64,000 bases of DNA from BCD1 sp942492125 (GCA_942492125.1 CALODM010000029.1:1-64000); one strand, 5' to 3'. Shown: positions 50,116-59,998, counted from the stretch's first letter. Numbers and translations are program-made. Notes: generated by a model from the letters alone, not told the origin.

Positions 50116-51402
50116 TTATAAACCGAATAATCCTGGCAACCATAAACTCAGTGCAGGTACATAGGTGACAATGATCAAGGCAATAATCATAACGATGAAC
50201 ATTGGTAAAAGTGGACGAATTACCTTTTGAATCGTGGTACCTGCCACGCCTACGCCAATAAACAAAACAGATCCGACAGGAGGAGTGCAAAGACCAATAC
50301 AAAGGTTCAGGACCATGATGATACCAAAGTGTGTAGGATCCATCCCCATCTTGGTTACAACGGGTAAGAAAATTGGCGTGAAGATCAAAACTGCCGGAGT
50401 CATATCCATGAATATGCCAACAAAGAGGAGGATGAAATTAATGATCAATAAGATGACAACCTTGCTGTCACTTACGGAAAGCAGGATCTCTGTAATATTT
50501 TGAGGAATATTTTCGTAGGCCATTATCCAGGACATACTCATGGAAGTCCCGATGAGCAGCATGACGATAGCTGTCGTTTTTACGGAATTTAGAAATATCG
50601 CCGGTATTTCCGATAAGGTAAGTTCTTTATAAATAAAAGTAAGTATCAGGCAGTATAATACGGCTACCGCCGAAGCTTCTGTTGCAGTGAATATACCCGC
50701 AACAATCCCCCCGATGACAACCACCAGTAAAAACAGACTGGGCAATGCAGAGAGGAATGTTTTTAAAATTTCGCTCAGCTTACTTCGTTTACCCACTGTA
50801 AGGCCTTTCTTTTTTGCCCACACTGCAGCGACAATCATCAAAAATAAACCGGTTAGAATACCAGGTAAATAGCCTGCCAGAAAGAGGGCAGCAATCGAAA
50901 CCCCTCCACTGGCCAGGGAATAAACGATGAGGATGTTACTCGGGGGAATGATCAAGCCGGTTGTAGCGGAAGTTACATTGATGGCTGCCGAAAATTCTTT
51001 TGAATACCCTTCGTCCTCCATAGGTTTCCCTAACATGCTGCCGAGGGCGGAAGCTGCTGCCACAGCGGAGCCGGAAATGGCCCCGAATAACATCGCTGCA
51101 ATGATGTTTACATAAGCTAATCCTCCGGGAAGTGCCCCGACCAAAGTTTTGGCAAAATCAATCAGCCTTCGGGCAATACCACCCCGGTTCATTATTTGGC
51201 CGGCCAAAACAAAAAACGGGATGGCCAATAAGGCAAAACTGTCTAATCCGGTGGCCATACGTTGGGCAACAGTTGTCACAGCTGGCAGAGCGGGGATACT
51301 TACCAACATGGTAAAAATACTGCTCAGACCAATACTCCAGGCGATAGGAACACCTATGGCTAACAAAACAATAAAGGTTAAAACGAGTATGAGAATTTCC
51401 AT
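50116..51402 (-). CDS. dctM: TRAP transporter large permease
   Basis: 428 residues, twelve or so hydrophobic segments, the size and profile of DctM. Family blocks include IPFFVLAGQIMNRGGIARRL, GALPGGLAYVNIIAAMLFG and PPSNILIVYSLA. It forms the sodium-coupled channel of a tripartite ATP-independent periplasmic transporter with DctQ and DctP. It lies inside the hexuronate operon, so uronates or related sugar acids are the probable substrates. Confidence 0.93.
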   Translation of the reverse strand: MEILILVLTFIVLLAIGVPIAWSIGLSSIFTMLVSIPALPAVTTVAQRMATGLDSFALLAIPFFVLAGQIMNRGGIARRLIDFAKTLVGALPGGLAYVNIIAAMLFGAISGSAVAAASALGSMLGKPMEDEGYSKEFSAAINVTSATTGLIIPPSNILIVYSLASGGVSIAALFLAGYLPGILTGLFLMIVAAVWAKKKGLTVGKRSKLSEILKTFLSALPSLFLLVVVIGGIVAGIFTATEASAVAVLYCLILTFIYKELTLSEIPAIFLNSVKTTAIVMLLIGTSMSMSWIMAYENIPQNITEILLSVSDSKVVILLIINFILLFVGIFMDMTPAVLIFTPIFLPVVTKMGMDPTHFGIIMVLNLCIGLCTPPVGSVLFIGVGVAGTTIQKVIRPLLPMFIVMIIALIIVTYVPALSLWLPGLFGL

Positions 51403-51434
51403 AATTATTTTTTCATTTTCAAAAAGAAACCGGG

Positions 51435-51911
51435 TTATTTCACTGAATCCAAATGGCGTAAATCATAAATTTTATAATAGATTACCAGCAGCCCGCTAAT
51501 TGGAACAATGATGTACACGAGGGTCATGGGCAGTCGCAGGGCAGCGGAAAGCTGTCCAAGCGAGTAGGTTATGTATATCAATCTCAGTCCCCCAATCACC
51601 ATTACTGAAAGGGCGAATAAAATGATGAGGCTGCTGATGAAAAATCTCAGTCGTTTTTGTCCTCTTTCACTCAATTTTGGTTGTAACAGATCAATGGCCA
51701 AATGCATTCTTTGTCCTGCAGCAAAAGCTGCTCCGAGGATGCCTATCCAGATTAGCAGAAAGCGGGCTAGTTCTTCTGTCCAGTCTGCCTGGCTTCCCAT
51801 GGCATAACGCGTGAAAACGCCCCACAGCACATCGACGGTCATTACGATCATCAGAAATACGAGGAAGCTGCCGAGGTATTTGTCAATTGTTTTTTTCATA
51901 ATTTTATGCAT
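51435..51911 (-). CDS. dctQ: TRAP transporter small permease
   Basis: 158 residues with four transmembrane segments. WTEELARFLLIWIGILGAAF is the diagnostic second segment of DctQ. The start at 51911 shares its first base with the stop of dctP (TAATG); the internal ATG at 51899 is an alternative start. It bridges DctP and DctM at the membrane. Confidence 0.9.
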   Translation of the reverse strand: MHKIMKKTIDKYLGSFLVFLMIVMTVDVLWGVFTRYAMGSQADWTEELARFLLIWIGILGAAFAAGQRMHLAIDLLQPKLSERGQKRLRFFISSLIILFALSVMVIGGLRLIYITYSLGQLSAALRLPMTLVYIIVPISGLLVIYYKIYDLRHLDSVK

Positions 51912-52879
51912 TATTTCACTGCATGAATTTGTTGAATCAGTTCATATTTCCCAGGCTGGTCCTTGTAGGATTCCAAAATAGATTGGGTTTTTTCAGCAAA
52001 TAAACTTTTATCTGGAATAATTATTTCCACGCCTGCAGCCTTGACTGCTTCAAGAGCCTCCAACTCGGCTTTCTGCCATAGGTCTCTTTGATACACTTTG
52101 GCCTCATCGGCCGCTTCCTGGAGCCATTGTTGTTCCTGTTCGGATAAATAATTCCAGGCAACAGTACCGATCACCAGAATATCGGGAACGGCAGTGTGTT
52201 CATTAAGTGTGTAATATTTACAGACTTCATAATGCCGGGAGAGGTAAAAACTTGGCGGGTTGTTTTCGGCTCCGTCGACAACGCCTTGTTGCAGAGCGGT
52301 ATAGAGCTCTCCCCAGGAAATGGGGGTAGGAGCACCACCTAGAGACCGTACAAGGTTCATGGCCGAAAGACTTTCCTGGACCCTTATTTTCTTATCCTTA
52401 AGGTCTTCGGGAGTCCTGATGGGTTCTTTGGAATAAAACGAACGTTGCCCTGCGTCAAAATAGGTCAGTCCCCGAAGCCAATAGTCTTCTCCTTGCTGGA
52501 GCAGTTTTTTACCAATGGGTCCGTCCAGAACCTGGTAGATATGCTCCCGGTCGCGGAAAATGTAGGGTAAGCTGAAAACCTGGATGTCGGGTGCAAAGTT
52601 TTCCAGTACGGCAGCAGATACCTTGGTCATGGCAAGGCTGCCGATTTGTAACAGTTCCAGGCACTGCCTTTCTGTTCCAAGCTGCTGGCTGGGATAGATT
52701 TCGATCTGCATTTTGCCGTTTGATTTCTCGGCTAAACGCTGCGCCATGAATTCCATGCCTTTGTGAACCGGGTGTTGAGTATCCAGTCCATGGCCTAATT
52801 TCAGATAAGTTTTGTCGGATATTTCCGCACATCCCGCCAAGAGAATAGCTGCGATCACAAAAAGAATATGCCTGGTCAT
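51911..52879 (-). CDS. dctP: TRAP transporter substrate-binding lipoprotein
   Basis: 322 residues with a lipobox LLAGC. LKLGHGLDTQHPVHKGMEFM, IEIYPSQQLGTERQCLELLQ and the R in KKIRVQES (carboxylate-binding Arg) are typical of DctP proteins. GVVDGAENNPPSFYLSRHYE is the C-lobe hallmark. It captures a carboxylated substrate in the periplasm. Co-transcription with uxaC, kdgK and eda points to a hexuronate or an unsaturated uronate derivative. Confidence 0.93.
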   Translation of the reverse strand: MTRHILFVIAAILLAGCAEISDKTYLKLGHGLDTQHPVHKGMEFMAQRLAEKSNGKMQIEIYPSQQLGTERQCLELLQIGSLAMTKVSAAVLENFAPDIQVFSLPYIFRDREHIYQVLDGPIGKKLLQQGEDYWLRGLTYFDAGQRSFYSKEPIRTPEDLKDKKIRVQESLSAMNLVRSLGGAPTPISWGELYTALQQGVVDGAENNPPSFYLSRHYEVCKYYTLNEHTAVPDILVIGTVAWNYLSEQEQQWLQEAADEAKVYQRDLWQKAELEALEAVKAAGVEIIIPDKSLFAEKTQSILESYKDQPGKYELIQQIHAVK

Positions 52880-52885
52880 TATGGG

Positions 52886-53554
52886 TTAAGGTTTTAGTTT
52901 TTGAATCAAGGTCAGTGTCTCCCGGACGGTTTGCTCCAATTGATGGAAAGCGCTGTTGTTGATTACGTCCCTGGAGATAAGCTTTGAGCCCATGCCTACA
53001 CAAGTCACGCCGGCATCAAACCAAGCCTTAAGGTTTTCCGCTGTTGGAGAGACCCCTCCGGTTGGCATGACGGAAGTCCAGGGTTGAGGGCCTTTAATGG
53101 CTTTGACAAAACCAGGGCCATAAGTTCCTCCTGGAAACAGTTTAACGATTTCACATCCGAGTTCTTCGGCTCTGGCTATCTCTGTGAGGCTGCCACAGCC
53201 GGGGGACCAAAGTACCTTTTTTCGATTACAAACAACAGCGATATCTTCCCTTAGTACAGGAGTGACGACAAAATTGGCACCCAACTGCAGGTAAAGCGAT
53301 GCAGCGCCGGCATCTGTGACAGATCCAACCCCCATGATCATTTCGGGAAGTTCTTTTTCACAGAACCTGTTTAGGGCGCTGAAAACTTCATGGGCATAAT
53401 CTCCCCGGTTGGTAAATTCCAGTAAACGGGCACCGCCGGCATAACAAGCCCGGAGGATTTCCTTCCCCAATTCGACGTCGGGGTGGTAGAATAGCGGAAC
53501 CATACCCTGGTCTGCCATCTTTTGTGCTACTTGTATTCTTGAAAATCTGGCCAT
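52886..53554 (-). CDS. eda: KDPG (2-keto-3-deoxy-6-phosphogluconate) aldolase
   Basis: 222 residues. The Schiff-base Lys lies in EIVKLFPGG; MGVGSVTDA (near residue 100) and SVMPTGGVSP (phosphate-binding loop) complete the active site. Cleaves KDPG to pyruvate and glyceraldehyde 3-phosphate, the last step of the hexuronate pathway. It precedes dctP by 6 bp and follows kdgK by 25 bp. Confidence 0.92.
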   Translation of the reverse strand: MARFSRIQVAQKMADQGMVPLFYHPDVELGKEILRACYAGGARLLEFTNRGDYAHEVFSALNRFCEKELPEMIMGVGSVTDAGAASLYLQLGANFVVTPVLREDIAVVCNRKKVLWSPGCGSLTEIARAEELGCEIVKLFPGGTYGPGFVKAIKGPQPWTSVMPTGGVSPTAENLKAWFDAGVTCVGMGSKLISRDVINNSAFHQLEQTVRETLTLIQKLKP

Positions 53555-53579
53555 TGTTTAGATTAAAATAGTTTAAAAT

Positions 53580-54617
53580 TTATCTGGAAACTCTGCCGCT
53601 GGCATCCCCTCCCATGAGGGTTTCCACCTCTTTTACAGTCACCAGGTTAGCATCACCATAGATGGTGTGTTTCAAACAAGAGGCTGCCACTGCAAAGTTC
53701 AATGCTTTTTGATCATTATCCGGGTAGGTGAGTAAGCCGTAAATGAGTCCGGCCATGAAGCTGTCTCCGCCTCCAACCCGATCAACAATGTGTGTGATTT
53801 GGTAGGTAGGAGCCTCAAAAAGTGTTTTTCCATCATAGAGTACTCCCGACCAGGTATTATGAGAAGCACTGATACTCCCTCTCAAGGTTGTAATAACCTT
53901 TTTGGCCCTTGGGAATTTTTCCATCAATTGTTTCAAAACAGACAAATAAGCTTCTCCTTCCACAGAGCCTCCTTTGGTCACATCCACATTTTCGGGGTGT
54001 AACCCAAAGTGTTTTTCGGCATCTTCTTCATTACCAAGAATAATATCGCATCCTTCCACCAGATCCGGCATGATCTCACCTGGGGTTTTACCGTATTTCC
54101 AGAGATTTTTGCGGTAGTTGAGGTCAGTCGAAACCGTAATGCCCAAACGATTGGCTGTCTGGATGGCTTCCAGGCAAGCATCTGCCGCGCCCTGAGAAAT
54201 GGCAGGGGTGATGCCTGTCCAGTGAAACCAGGTAGCATCCTGGAAAACAGCTTCCCAGTCAATCATTCCGGCTTCTATACTTGCCATGCCAGAGTGTGCC
54301 CGGTCATAAATAACTTTACTGCCTCTGCTTACAGCTCCCATTTCCAGAAAATATATCCCCAGTCTTTCTCCTCCGCGAACAATATGATGGGTGCCAACAT
54401 TTCTGCCACGCAATGCCATGAGGGCACAATCCCCTATATCATTTTGAGGAAGGCGGGTCACGAAGTCAACTTGCAGGCCATAATTTGCCAAAGAAACAGC
54501 TACATTACTTTCTCCGCCACCATATATCACTTCAAACTCATTCGCCTGGCTGAACCTTTTAAATCCAGGAGGGGTCAGGCGAAGCATTATCTCTCCAAAG
54601 GTTACTATTTTATTCAT
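53580..54617 (-). CDS. kdgK: 2-keto-3-deoxygluconate kinase
   Basis: 345 residues of the PfkB family. VTFGEIMLRLTPPGFKRFSQ and YGGGESNVAVSLANYG start it; the catalytic signature DRVGGGDSFMAGLIYGL contains the GxGD Asp base. It phosphorylates KDG to KDPG with ATP. Located between uxaC and eda. A 151-bp gap to uxaC contains a hairpin (54643-54674) that may tune downstream expression. Confidence 0.92.
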   Translation of the reverse strand: MNKIVTFGEIMLRLTPPGFKRFSQANEFEVIYGGGESNVAVSLANYGLQVDFVTRLPQNDIGDCALMALRGRNVGTHHIVRGGERLGIYFLEMGAVSRGSKVIYDRAHSGMASIEAGMIDWEAVFQDATWFHWTGITPAISQGAADACLEAIQTANRLGITVSTDLNYRKNLWKYGKTPGEIMPDLVEGCDIILGNEEDAEKHFGLHPENVDVTKGGSVEGEAYLSVLKQLMEKFPRAKKVITTLRGSISASHNTWSGVLYDGKTLFEAPTYQITHIVDRVGGGDSFMAGLIYGLLTYPDNDQKALNFAVAASCLKHTIYGDANLVTVKEVETLMGGDASGRVSR

Positions 54618-54642
54618 CTGTTTAAAAATTTATTAATTCCCG

Positions 54643-54674
54643 GAACCTGCCTGCTGATTGTCGGAGACAGGTTC
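54643..54674. repeat. Palindrome in the uxaC-kdgK gap
   Basis: GAACCTG (54643-54649) pairs with CAGGTTC (54668-54674). No U-tract follows on the operon strand, so it is more likely an mRNA processing or stabilising hairpin than a terminator. Confidence 0.5.
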
Positions 54675-54768
54675 ATAGGAGATTTTTTAATCATTCATGA
54701 ATGGTGTACCTGGCTGGCGTCAGACAGGATTAAATAATCCAATGCTCATTTCATTTGCAGTTTTATGC

Positions 54769-56172
54769 TTAGAATTCAAAATAGGATTTCGCATTATAGT
54801 AACAGATATCCTGAATAATTTTTCCGAGTAATTCCATGTCATTGGGTAATTCTCCTTTGTGGACATCTGTTCCCAGGAGATTACATAATAAGCGACGGAA
54901 ATATTCGTGTCTGGGGTAGGACAGGAAGCTCCTGCTGTCCGTTAACATACCTATGAAACAACTGAGCATACCCATGTTGGAAAGGGCATTAAGTTGTTTA
55001 GTCATGCCGTCCTTTTGATCGAGGAACCACCAGGCAGAACCATATTGCATTTTTCCTTTGACTGAACCATCGTTGAAGTTACCGATCATGGTGGCCATCA
55101 CTTCATTATCCCCTGGGTTAAGGTTGTATAAAATGGTCTTTGGCAGTTTATCCTGTTCGTCCAAACGATTGAGGAAGGTAGATAAGGCCTTGGCCTGGGA
55201 GAAATCGCCAATGCTGTCAAATCCTGTGTCAGGGCCCAGCGTGCGCATCATGCGACGGCTGTTATTGCGCAGTGCACCGAGGTGCAATTGCATCACCCAG
55301 CCTTTTTGTGCATACATCACGCCCAGATGAAATAACATTGCCGAATGAAATTCAGCGGTTTCAGCAAAATTCACGGATTTGCCTTCAAGCCTTTTTTGGA
55401 GGATTTTATTCACATTGGTCAATGAAAAATCAACTGCGCTAACCTGTTCCAATCCATGGTCTGATAATCTGCATCCATTTTCATGGAAAAAGTCAATCCT
55501 TGATTCCAGGGCTTCCAACAGATCTTCAAAGGATTTTATGGAGGTGGAAGCTGCTGCCTCCAGTTGTTTAATGTACTCCATCCAGTTGTCGGTTTCAATG
55601 AAAATAGCTTTATCTGGCCGGAAAGCCGGTAAAACTTTAACACCGTTGTTCTGCTGGCTAAGATTTTTGTGCCACTCCAGGTTGTCAACCGGATCATCTG
55701 TGGTGCAGACTACCTCGACATTCATTTTTTTGAGGATGTTCTGAGTGGAATATTCAGGGGTTTTCAGCAAGACCGTACATTGATCATAGATAGCATCTGC
55801 TGTGCTTTCCTTTAAAAGTTCCGTTATGCCGAAATAGTTTTTTAATTCCAGGTGTGTCCAGTGGTAAAGTGGATTTCTTATGGTAAAAGGAACTGTCCTT
55901 GCCCATTGTTTGAATTTTTCGCGGTCGTCTTTTTTACCGGTGATATAGTCTTCATGGACACCAAAAGTCCTCATGGCACGCCATTTATAATGATCCCCGT
56001 CTAGCCATATTTTGGTCAGGTTCTGACAATTATGGTCTTGAGCAATTTCTTTAGGAGGGAGGTGACAATGGTAATCAATGATGGGCATTGATTTGGCGAA
56101 GTCGTGGTATAAACGCTCGGCAACCGGATTTTCCAAAAGGAAATTCTCGTCTAAAAATGATTTGATTTGCAT
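54769..56172 (-). CDS. uxaC: Glucuronate (uronate) isomerase
   Basis: 467 residues, the family length. DYHCHLPPKEIAQD is the N-terminal metal site; DGDHYKWRAMRTFGV, CTTDDPVDNLEWHK, LHLGALRNNSRRM and YPRHEYFRRLLCNLLG are conserved. It interconverts D-glucuronate/D-fructuronate and D-galacturonate/D-tagaturonate, the first enzyme of both branches. It is the first gene of a nine-gene minus-strand operon running to 46078, with a candidate promoter at 56216-56248. Confidence 0.95.
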   Translation of the reverse strand: MQIKSFLDENFLLENPVAERLYHDFAKSMPIIDYHCHLPPKEIAQDHNCQNLTKIWLDGDHYKWRAMRTFGVHEDYITGKKDDREKFKQWARTVPFTIRNPLYHWTHLELKNYFGITELLKESTADAIYDQCTVLLKTPEYSTQNILKKMNVEVVCTTDDPVDNLEWHKNLSQQNNGVKVLPAFRPDKAIFIETDNWMEYIKQLEAAASTSIKSFEDLLEALESRIDFFHENGCRLSDHGLEQVSAVDFSLTNVNKILQKRLEGKSVNFAETAEFHSAMLFHLGVMYAQKGWVMQLHLGALRNNSRRMMRTLGPDTGFDSIGDFSQAKALSTFLNRLDEQDKLPKTILYNLNPGDNEVMATMIGNFNDGSVKGKMQYGSAWWFLDQKDGMTKQLNALSNMGMLSCFIGMLTDSRSFLSYPRHEYFRRLLCNLLGTDVHKGELPNDMELLGKIIQDICYYNAKSYFEF

Positions 56173-56593
56173 TTTTGTTATCTTAAATCAGACTTTGAAG
56201 TGTTGATTATATTTTTCTAAAGGTACTATTTTGACCTTTTAAAGAGCAATAAAAATAAAGAGTTTTGCAAAAAAAAACTGCAAAGGAAAAGAGGTAAATC
56301 AAATTATCGGTTTGGTACTTATGGCAGCAGGAATGTAATGATTTTTACGGCATTATCAATGGATCAGATCGATGACAGGGTGGCTGTTAAAACCAGCCTG
56401 TCCAATGTTTTAATTCAACTTTTCCATCCAAAATTTGGGAATCGGTACCAAAAGGTTTTTTTGTTGAAATTGCCTGGTGGCCGTTCGATATAGAAAACCT
56501 GATTGAAGTCAAGTTTTTTTAATCACAGGTTATGAATTTTCGTTTTGTAATTATGGAAGTTCCATAAAAGAATAGGTTGGGATTTTGGTAAAT
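56173..56593. other. Intergenic region upstream of uxaC
   Basis: No gene is evident; the stretch is A/T-rich. It holds the candidate uxaC promoter and, at 56594, the terminator of the tRNA-Leu gene. I see no convincing operator palindrome for a GntR/LacI-type regulator. Confidence 0.5.
56216..56248 (-). promoter_or_regulatory. Candidate promoter of the hexuronate operon
   Basis: On the minus strand ATTG (56245-56248), 21 nt, then TACCTTTA (56216-56223): one mismatch to each consensus element. The uxaC start lies 44 nt downstream. Confidence 0.42.
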
Positions 56594-56625
56594 AAAAAAA
56601 GCCTTCCCGTAAAGAGAAGGCTTTT
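56594..56625 (-). terminator. Terminator of tRNA-Leu
   Basis: AAAAGCCTTC and GAAGGCTTTT form a 10-bp stem, followed on the minus strand by T-rich DNA, 16 nt after the tRNA 3' end. Confidence 0.85.
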
Positions 56626-56640
56626 ACATTCAAGTCTTTG

Positions 56641-56724
56641 TACCCGGAGCGGGACTTGAACCCGCACGGCCCGAAGGCCACAGGATTTTAAGTCCGGCGT
56701 GTCTACCAATTCCACCACCCGGGC
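56641..56724 (-). tRNA. tRNA-Leu (UAA)
   Basis: 84 nt with acceptor GCCCGGG, D-loop GGTAGACACGCC, anticodon loop CTTAAAA (anticodon UAA at 56688-56690), a long variable arm (GTGGCCTTCGGGCCGT) typical of leucine tRNAs, T arm GCGGGTTCAAGTCCCGC and discriminator A. CCA is not encoded. Confidence 0.95.
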
Positions 56725-56781
56725 ATCGTCCACCATAATTAAATAAGGTGAGCATTGAAAAGGTAAATTCCAAACTTTCAT

Positions 56782-56833
56782 TCAGTGTGACACTTCACAC
56801 TGCAAAATCCTTCGCATTTCGCGAAGGATTTTT
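56782..56833. repeat. Two hairpins between the tRNA genes
   Basis: AAAATCCTTCGC/GCGAAGGATTTT (56804-56832, 5-nt loop) and CAGTGTGA/TCACACTG (56783-56802) are adjacent. On the minus strand they lie right after tRNA-Gly, so they are likely a terminator or processing structure between tRNA-Gly and tRNA-Leu. Confidence 0.7.
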
Positions 56834-56834
56834 G

Positions 56835-56907
<73 letters not shown>

Positions 56908-57179
56908 ATTTTTATGCTTAAAAAAGGATTCTTTAACCCTTCCTTTTTAATTAAGCGCTGCAAATATACAACTACTTTTATATTAATTCCAAGCCTTTGG
57001 TTTAGTTTTTTTAAAAAAAACTGGTTGCTGTTTACAAGTTACTGGTTTCTGTTTATTCTGCCGGGCTCAGGAGATATTATTAACTTTCAGTTTGTCCGGA
57101 TGAGGCAGAAAATTTGAGGGATGGAAAACTGCCAACTGTTTCTTCAAAATCGATACAGGTCAATCCAGGCTAATCAAGC

Positions 57180-58517
57180 TCACACCCCTTTCCCAATATA
57201 ATTCCTTGGATTAATAGCTTTCAATTCCTCTTTAACGGCATCGGAGACAGATAAGTTCTCAATAAATACCGAAATATCTGCTTTGGTCACGGAAGCCTTG
57301 CCTCTGGTAAGATCTTTTAAGGCTTCGTATGGTTTGTCAAACCCTTCTCTTCTGAGAATATTCTGAATAGCTTCGGCAACTACAGCCCAGTTCGATTCCA
57401 GGTCAGCTTCAACTTTGTGATAATTAAGGGTCAGTTTATGTAAACCTTTGAGAATGGATTTTAAAGCAATCAGGGTATGTCCGACAGGCACACCAATATT
57501 TCTTAATACCGTGCTATCGGTCAAATCCCTTTGCAGGCGGGATATGGGTAGTTTTTCCGCCAGGTGTCCGAATAGTGCATTGGCGATTCCCAGGTTACCT
57601 TCTGCATTTTCGAAATCAATTGGATTGACTTTGTGCGGCATGGCAGATGATCCAACTTCTCCGGCAACAGTCTCCTGCTTGAAATAATCCATGGAAATAT
57701 AAGTCCAGATATCCCGGCAGAGGTCAATCAGGATGGTATTGATACGACTCATGGCATGAAAAACAGCCGCAAGGTTGTCATAATGTTCTATCTGGGTGGT
57801 AGGGTGGGAGCGTTCCAGTCCTAATTTGTCCTTTACAAAATCGTCCGCAAAATGGATCCAGTTGATATCCGGATAGGTGACATAATGGGCATTGAAATTT
57901 CCGGTAGCACCTCCAAACTTGCCTTTTTGGGAAATGTTCTCCAACTGAGCAAACTGCACATTGAGTCGTTCAACAAAAACCTGGAGTTCCTTGCCAATAG
58001 TGGTAGGAGAGGCTGGTTGCCCGTGAGTACGTGCCAGCATGGGTACCTGAAGCCATTTGGTGGCCATGGCATACAATTGTTCATGCACATCATCAAATGC
58101 CTGGAAAAGCACCTCTTCCAAAGCCCCTTTCAACATCAAGGGAAATGCTGTATTGTTGATGTCCTGGGAAGTCAATCCGAAATGAACAAATTCGCGGTAA
58201 GCTTCCAGTCCTAATTTGTCAAACTGCTCTTTGACCAGGTATTCCACCGCCTTTACATCATGGTTGGTGGTTTTTTCGATTTCCTTGACCCGTTCTGCAT
58301 GTTCGAATTCAAAGTTGTCGGCAAAAGCACGCAATTTTTCCAGTTTTTCCAGGGGTACGTCTGCCAGCTGTGGGAGCGGGATTTCGCACAAGGCAATGAA
58401 ATATTCAACCTCCACCAATACGCGGAAACGAATCAGGGCAAATTCAGAAAAATAATTACTAAGCGCTTCTACTTTGGAATAATACCTCCCGTCGATCGGA
58501 GAAATGGCTGATAACAT
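57180..58517 (-). CDS. purB: Adenylosuccinate lyase
   Basis: 445 residues. The family signature GSSAMPHKVNPIDFENAEG contains the catalytic Ser loop; ARTHGQPASPTTIGKELQVF holds the His of the second active-site block; FVHFGLTSQDINN is the first. It acts twice in purine synthesis, on SAICAR and on adenylosuccinate, releasing fumarate. Single gene; a -7-like TATTTTTG lies 37 nt upstream. Confidence 0.95.
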   Translation of the reverse strand: MLSAISPIDGRYYSKVEALSNYFSEFALIRFRVLVEVEYFIALCEIPLPQLADVPLEKLEKLRAFADNFEFEHAERVKEIEKTTNHDVKAVEYLVKEQFDKLGLEAYREFVHFGLTSQDINNTAFPLMLKGALEEVLFQAFDDVHEQLYAMATKWLQVPMLARTHGQPASPTTIGKELQVFVERLNVQFAQLENISQKGKFGGATGNFNAHYVTYPDINWIHFADDFVKDKLGLERSHPTTQIEHYDNLAAVFHAMSRINTILIDLCRDIWTYISMDYFKQETVAGEVGSSAMPHKVNPIDFENAEGNLGIANALFGHLAEKLPISRLQRDLTDSTVLRNIGVPVGHTLIALKSILKGLHKLTLNYHKVEADLESNWAVVAEAIQNILRREGFDKPYEALKDLTRGKASVTKADISVFIENLSVSDAVKEELKAINPRNYIGKGV

Positions 58518-58553
58518 ATTGAATTATTTTGTGCAGATCGTTAATCAAAGCCG

Positions 58554-58561
58554 CAAAAATA
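58554..58561 (-). promoter_or_regulatory. Candidate -7 element for purB
   Basis: TATTTTTG on the minus strand matches TAnnTTTG; no TTTG stands at the ideal -33 distance (a TTTG 14 nt up is too near). Confidence 0.35.
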
Positions 58562-58765
58562 CGCCTTTTAAAGCTCAAACCGTGTATAATTGGAAGTGAA
58601 TTTTGGGTGTTTTCAATTCTGTATTCTGCGCTCCGGACTCTTCCTTTTGTGCTCGGTATCTCTATTGCTCGTACCTATGGTACTTGTCTTTTATTTCTGT
58701 CTGGTCAAGGCAGTTTGTATCGTGTTGCCGATATGTCGTAGCTACGCGACTTTTTTAGAAACCTC

Positions 58766-59998
58766 TTACCCTAAAATCCGCAGCAATTCCGCCAATCCAA
58801 TACCAAGGAAATTACCCACAGCATATCCAAGTAATCCCAGCGTTATTCCCGTGAAAACGAGCTTGCGATTCCCCAGGACACTGGCAATCTGGCCGATGAA
58901 GACGGGGCCGTAAATGCCGGCAGTTGACGTGATGATGAAGGTATCCCGGTCGATTTTGAATAATTTGGCCAGGAGGAAATGCAGCAGGATACTGGAAACC
59001 ATGGCTACCCCTGCGTAGAGAATCAAATCGGCACCCTTTTCAAAAATAGTGGAAAAATCTGCCAGCAATCCAAGGGCTACACAAAACATCAATAAGAGAT
59101 AGTCACCGGTTTCAAAGGTGCTTTCCAGTTGTTGAACCTTAGGAATAAAAGCCGCTGCAATGCTGATGGCTGTTAATCCTAAAATGATGAGGGCTATATT
59201 TTCTATGGTTCCGGAGATCAGGAATGGTATAGCGACTGCCAGGCCGGCAATGACAATACTGAGCCCAATTCCTTTAAGACTGTCCCGGATGTTGAATTTC
59301 CGGGCATTAAATTCAAGTTCCGGCTTGGGCGCTTCATTGGCTTCAAAATCAGGTAAAATGCCCTTTAATAAGCGGTGGGCTACCGTACTGAGCAGAATTA
59401 AATACGCACCTCCCATAAGCATATCGGCTGCGTTGACCAAAATAATGGTTTCTTGCGGAGCTTGCAGGGCCATACCTATGGCTTGCATATTGGGGGTTCC
59501 TCCGGTGTAAATTCCTACCAGCATGCCTGACAATCGCCAGGGTGTTTCCACCGAATGACCTAAAAAATACCAGGCCAAAGCCGATCCGACCATAGCGCTC
59601 AATACACAGAATCCAAAAGAAAGCAAGCCTTTACCCGTATACTTTAACCACTTGAGGATCTTGGTAGAAAAAAGCAGTAAAGGGATCGCAAGAACGATGG
59701 TTCCCTGGGTTACATAATTGGATAACTCATTGTTTAAAGGGAACAGGTGGAGGTTGCTGATGATTATGCCGATGCCATAACAAAAAACGACAGGGCTCAT
59801 CCAGTGTTTAAACAATGGTTTTTTATGCAAAACCATGCCAACAAAGGGCATAAAAATGATAATAAGCAATTGAAGTGCGTTCCAGATCAAGGGCAATGAT
59901 TTTCGTTTCAGGCTGGAAAAGTAGGGAAAAAATATAAAATGTGACTCAAAGAGGGCAAAATGAAAAACACAATTTTGACATCTCTCAACAATTTTCAT
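58766..59998 (-). CDS. DUF819 family integral membrane protein
   Basis: Up to 410 residues with ten or more hydrophobic segments. YGIGIIISNLHLFPLNN, the central GIYTGGTPNMQAIGMAL and NAADMLMGGAYLILLST, and the final FTGITLGLLGYAVGNFLGIG are family features. DUF819 proteins resemble permeases (LrgB/BASS-like) of unknown substrate; one gloeobacterial-type assignment is as keto-acid or peptide carriers, not established. The first 36 residues (MKIVERCQNC) look unlike a membrane N-terminus; the true start may be a TTG at 59890 or an ATG at 59851. Divergent from ygiQ. Confidence 0.75.
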   Translation of the reverse strand: MKIVERCQNCVFHFALFESHFIFFPYFSSLKRKSLPLIWNALQLLIIIFMPFVGMVLHKKPLFKHWMSPVVFCYGIGIIISNLHLFPLNNELSNYVTQGTIVLAIPLLLFSTKILKWLKYTGKGLLSFGFCVLSAMVGSALAWYFLGHSVETPWRLSGMLVGIYTGGTPNMQAIGMALQAPQETIILVNAADMLMGGAYLILLSTVAHRLLKGILPDFEANEAPKPELEFNARKFNIRDSLKGIGLSIVIAGLAVAIPFLISGTIENIALIILGLTAISIAAAFIPKVQQLESTFETGDYLLLMFCVALGLLADFSTIFEKGADLILYAGVAMVSSILLHFLLAKLFKIDRDTFIITSTAGIYGPVFIGQIASVLGNRKLVFTGITLGLLGYAVGNFLGIGLAELLRILG

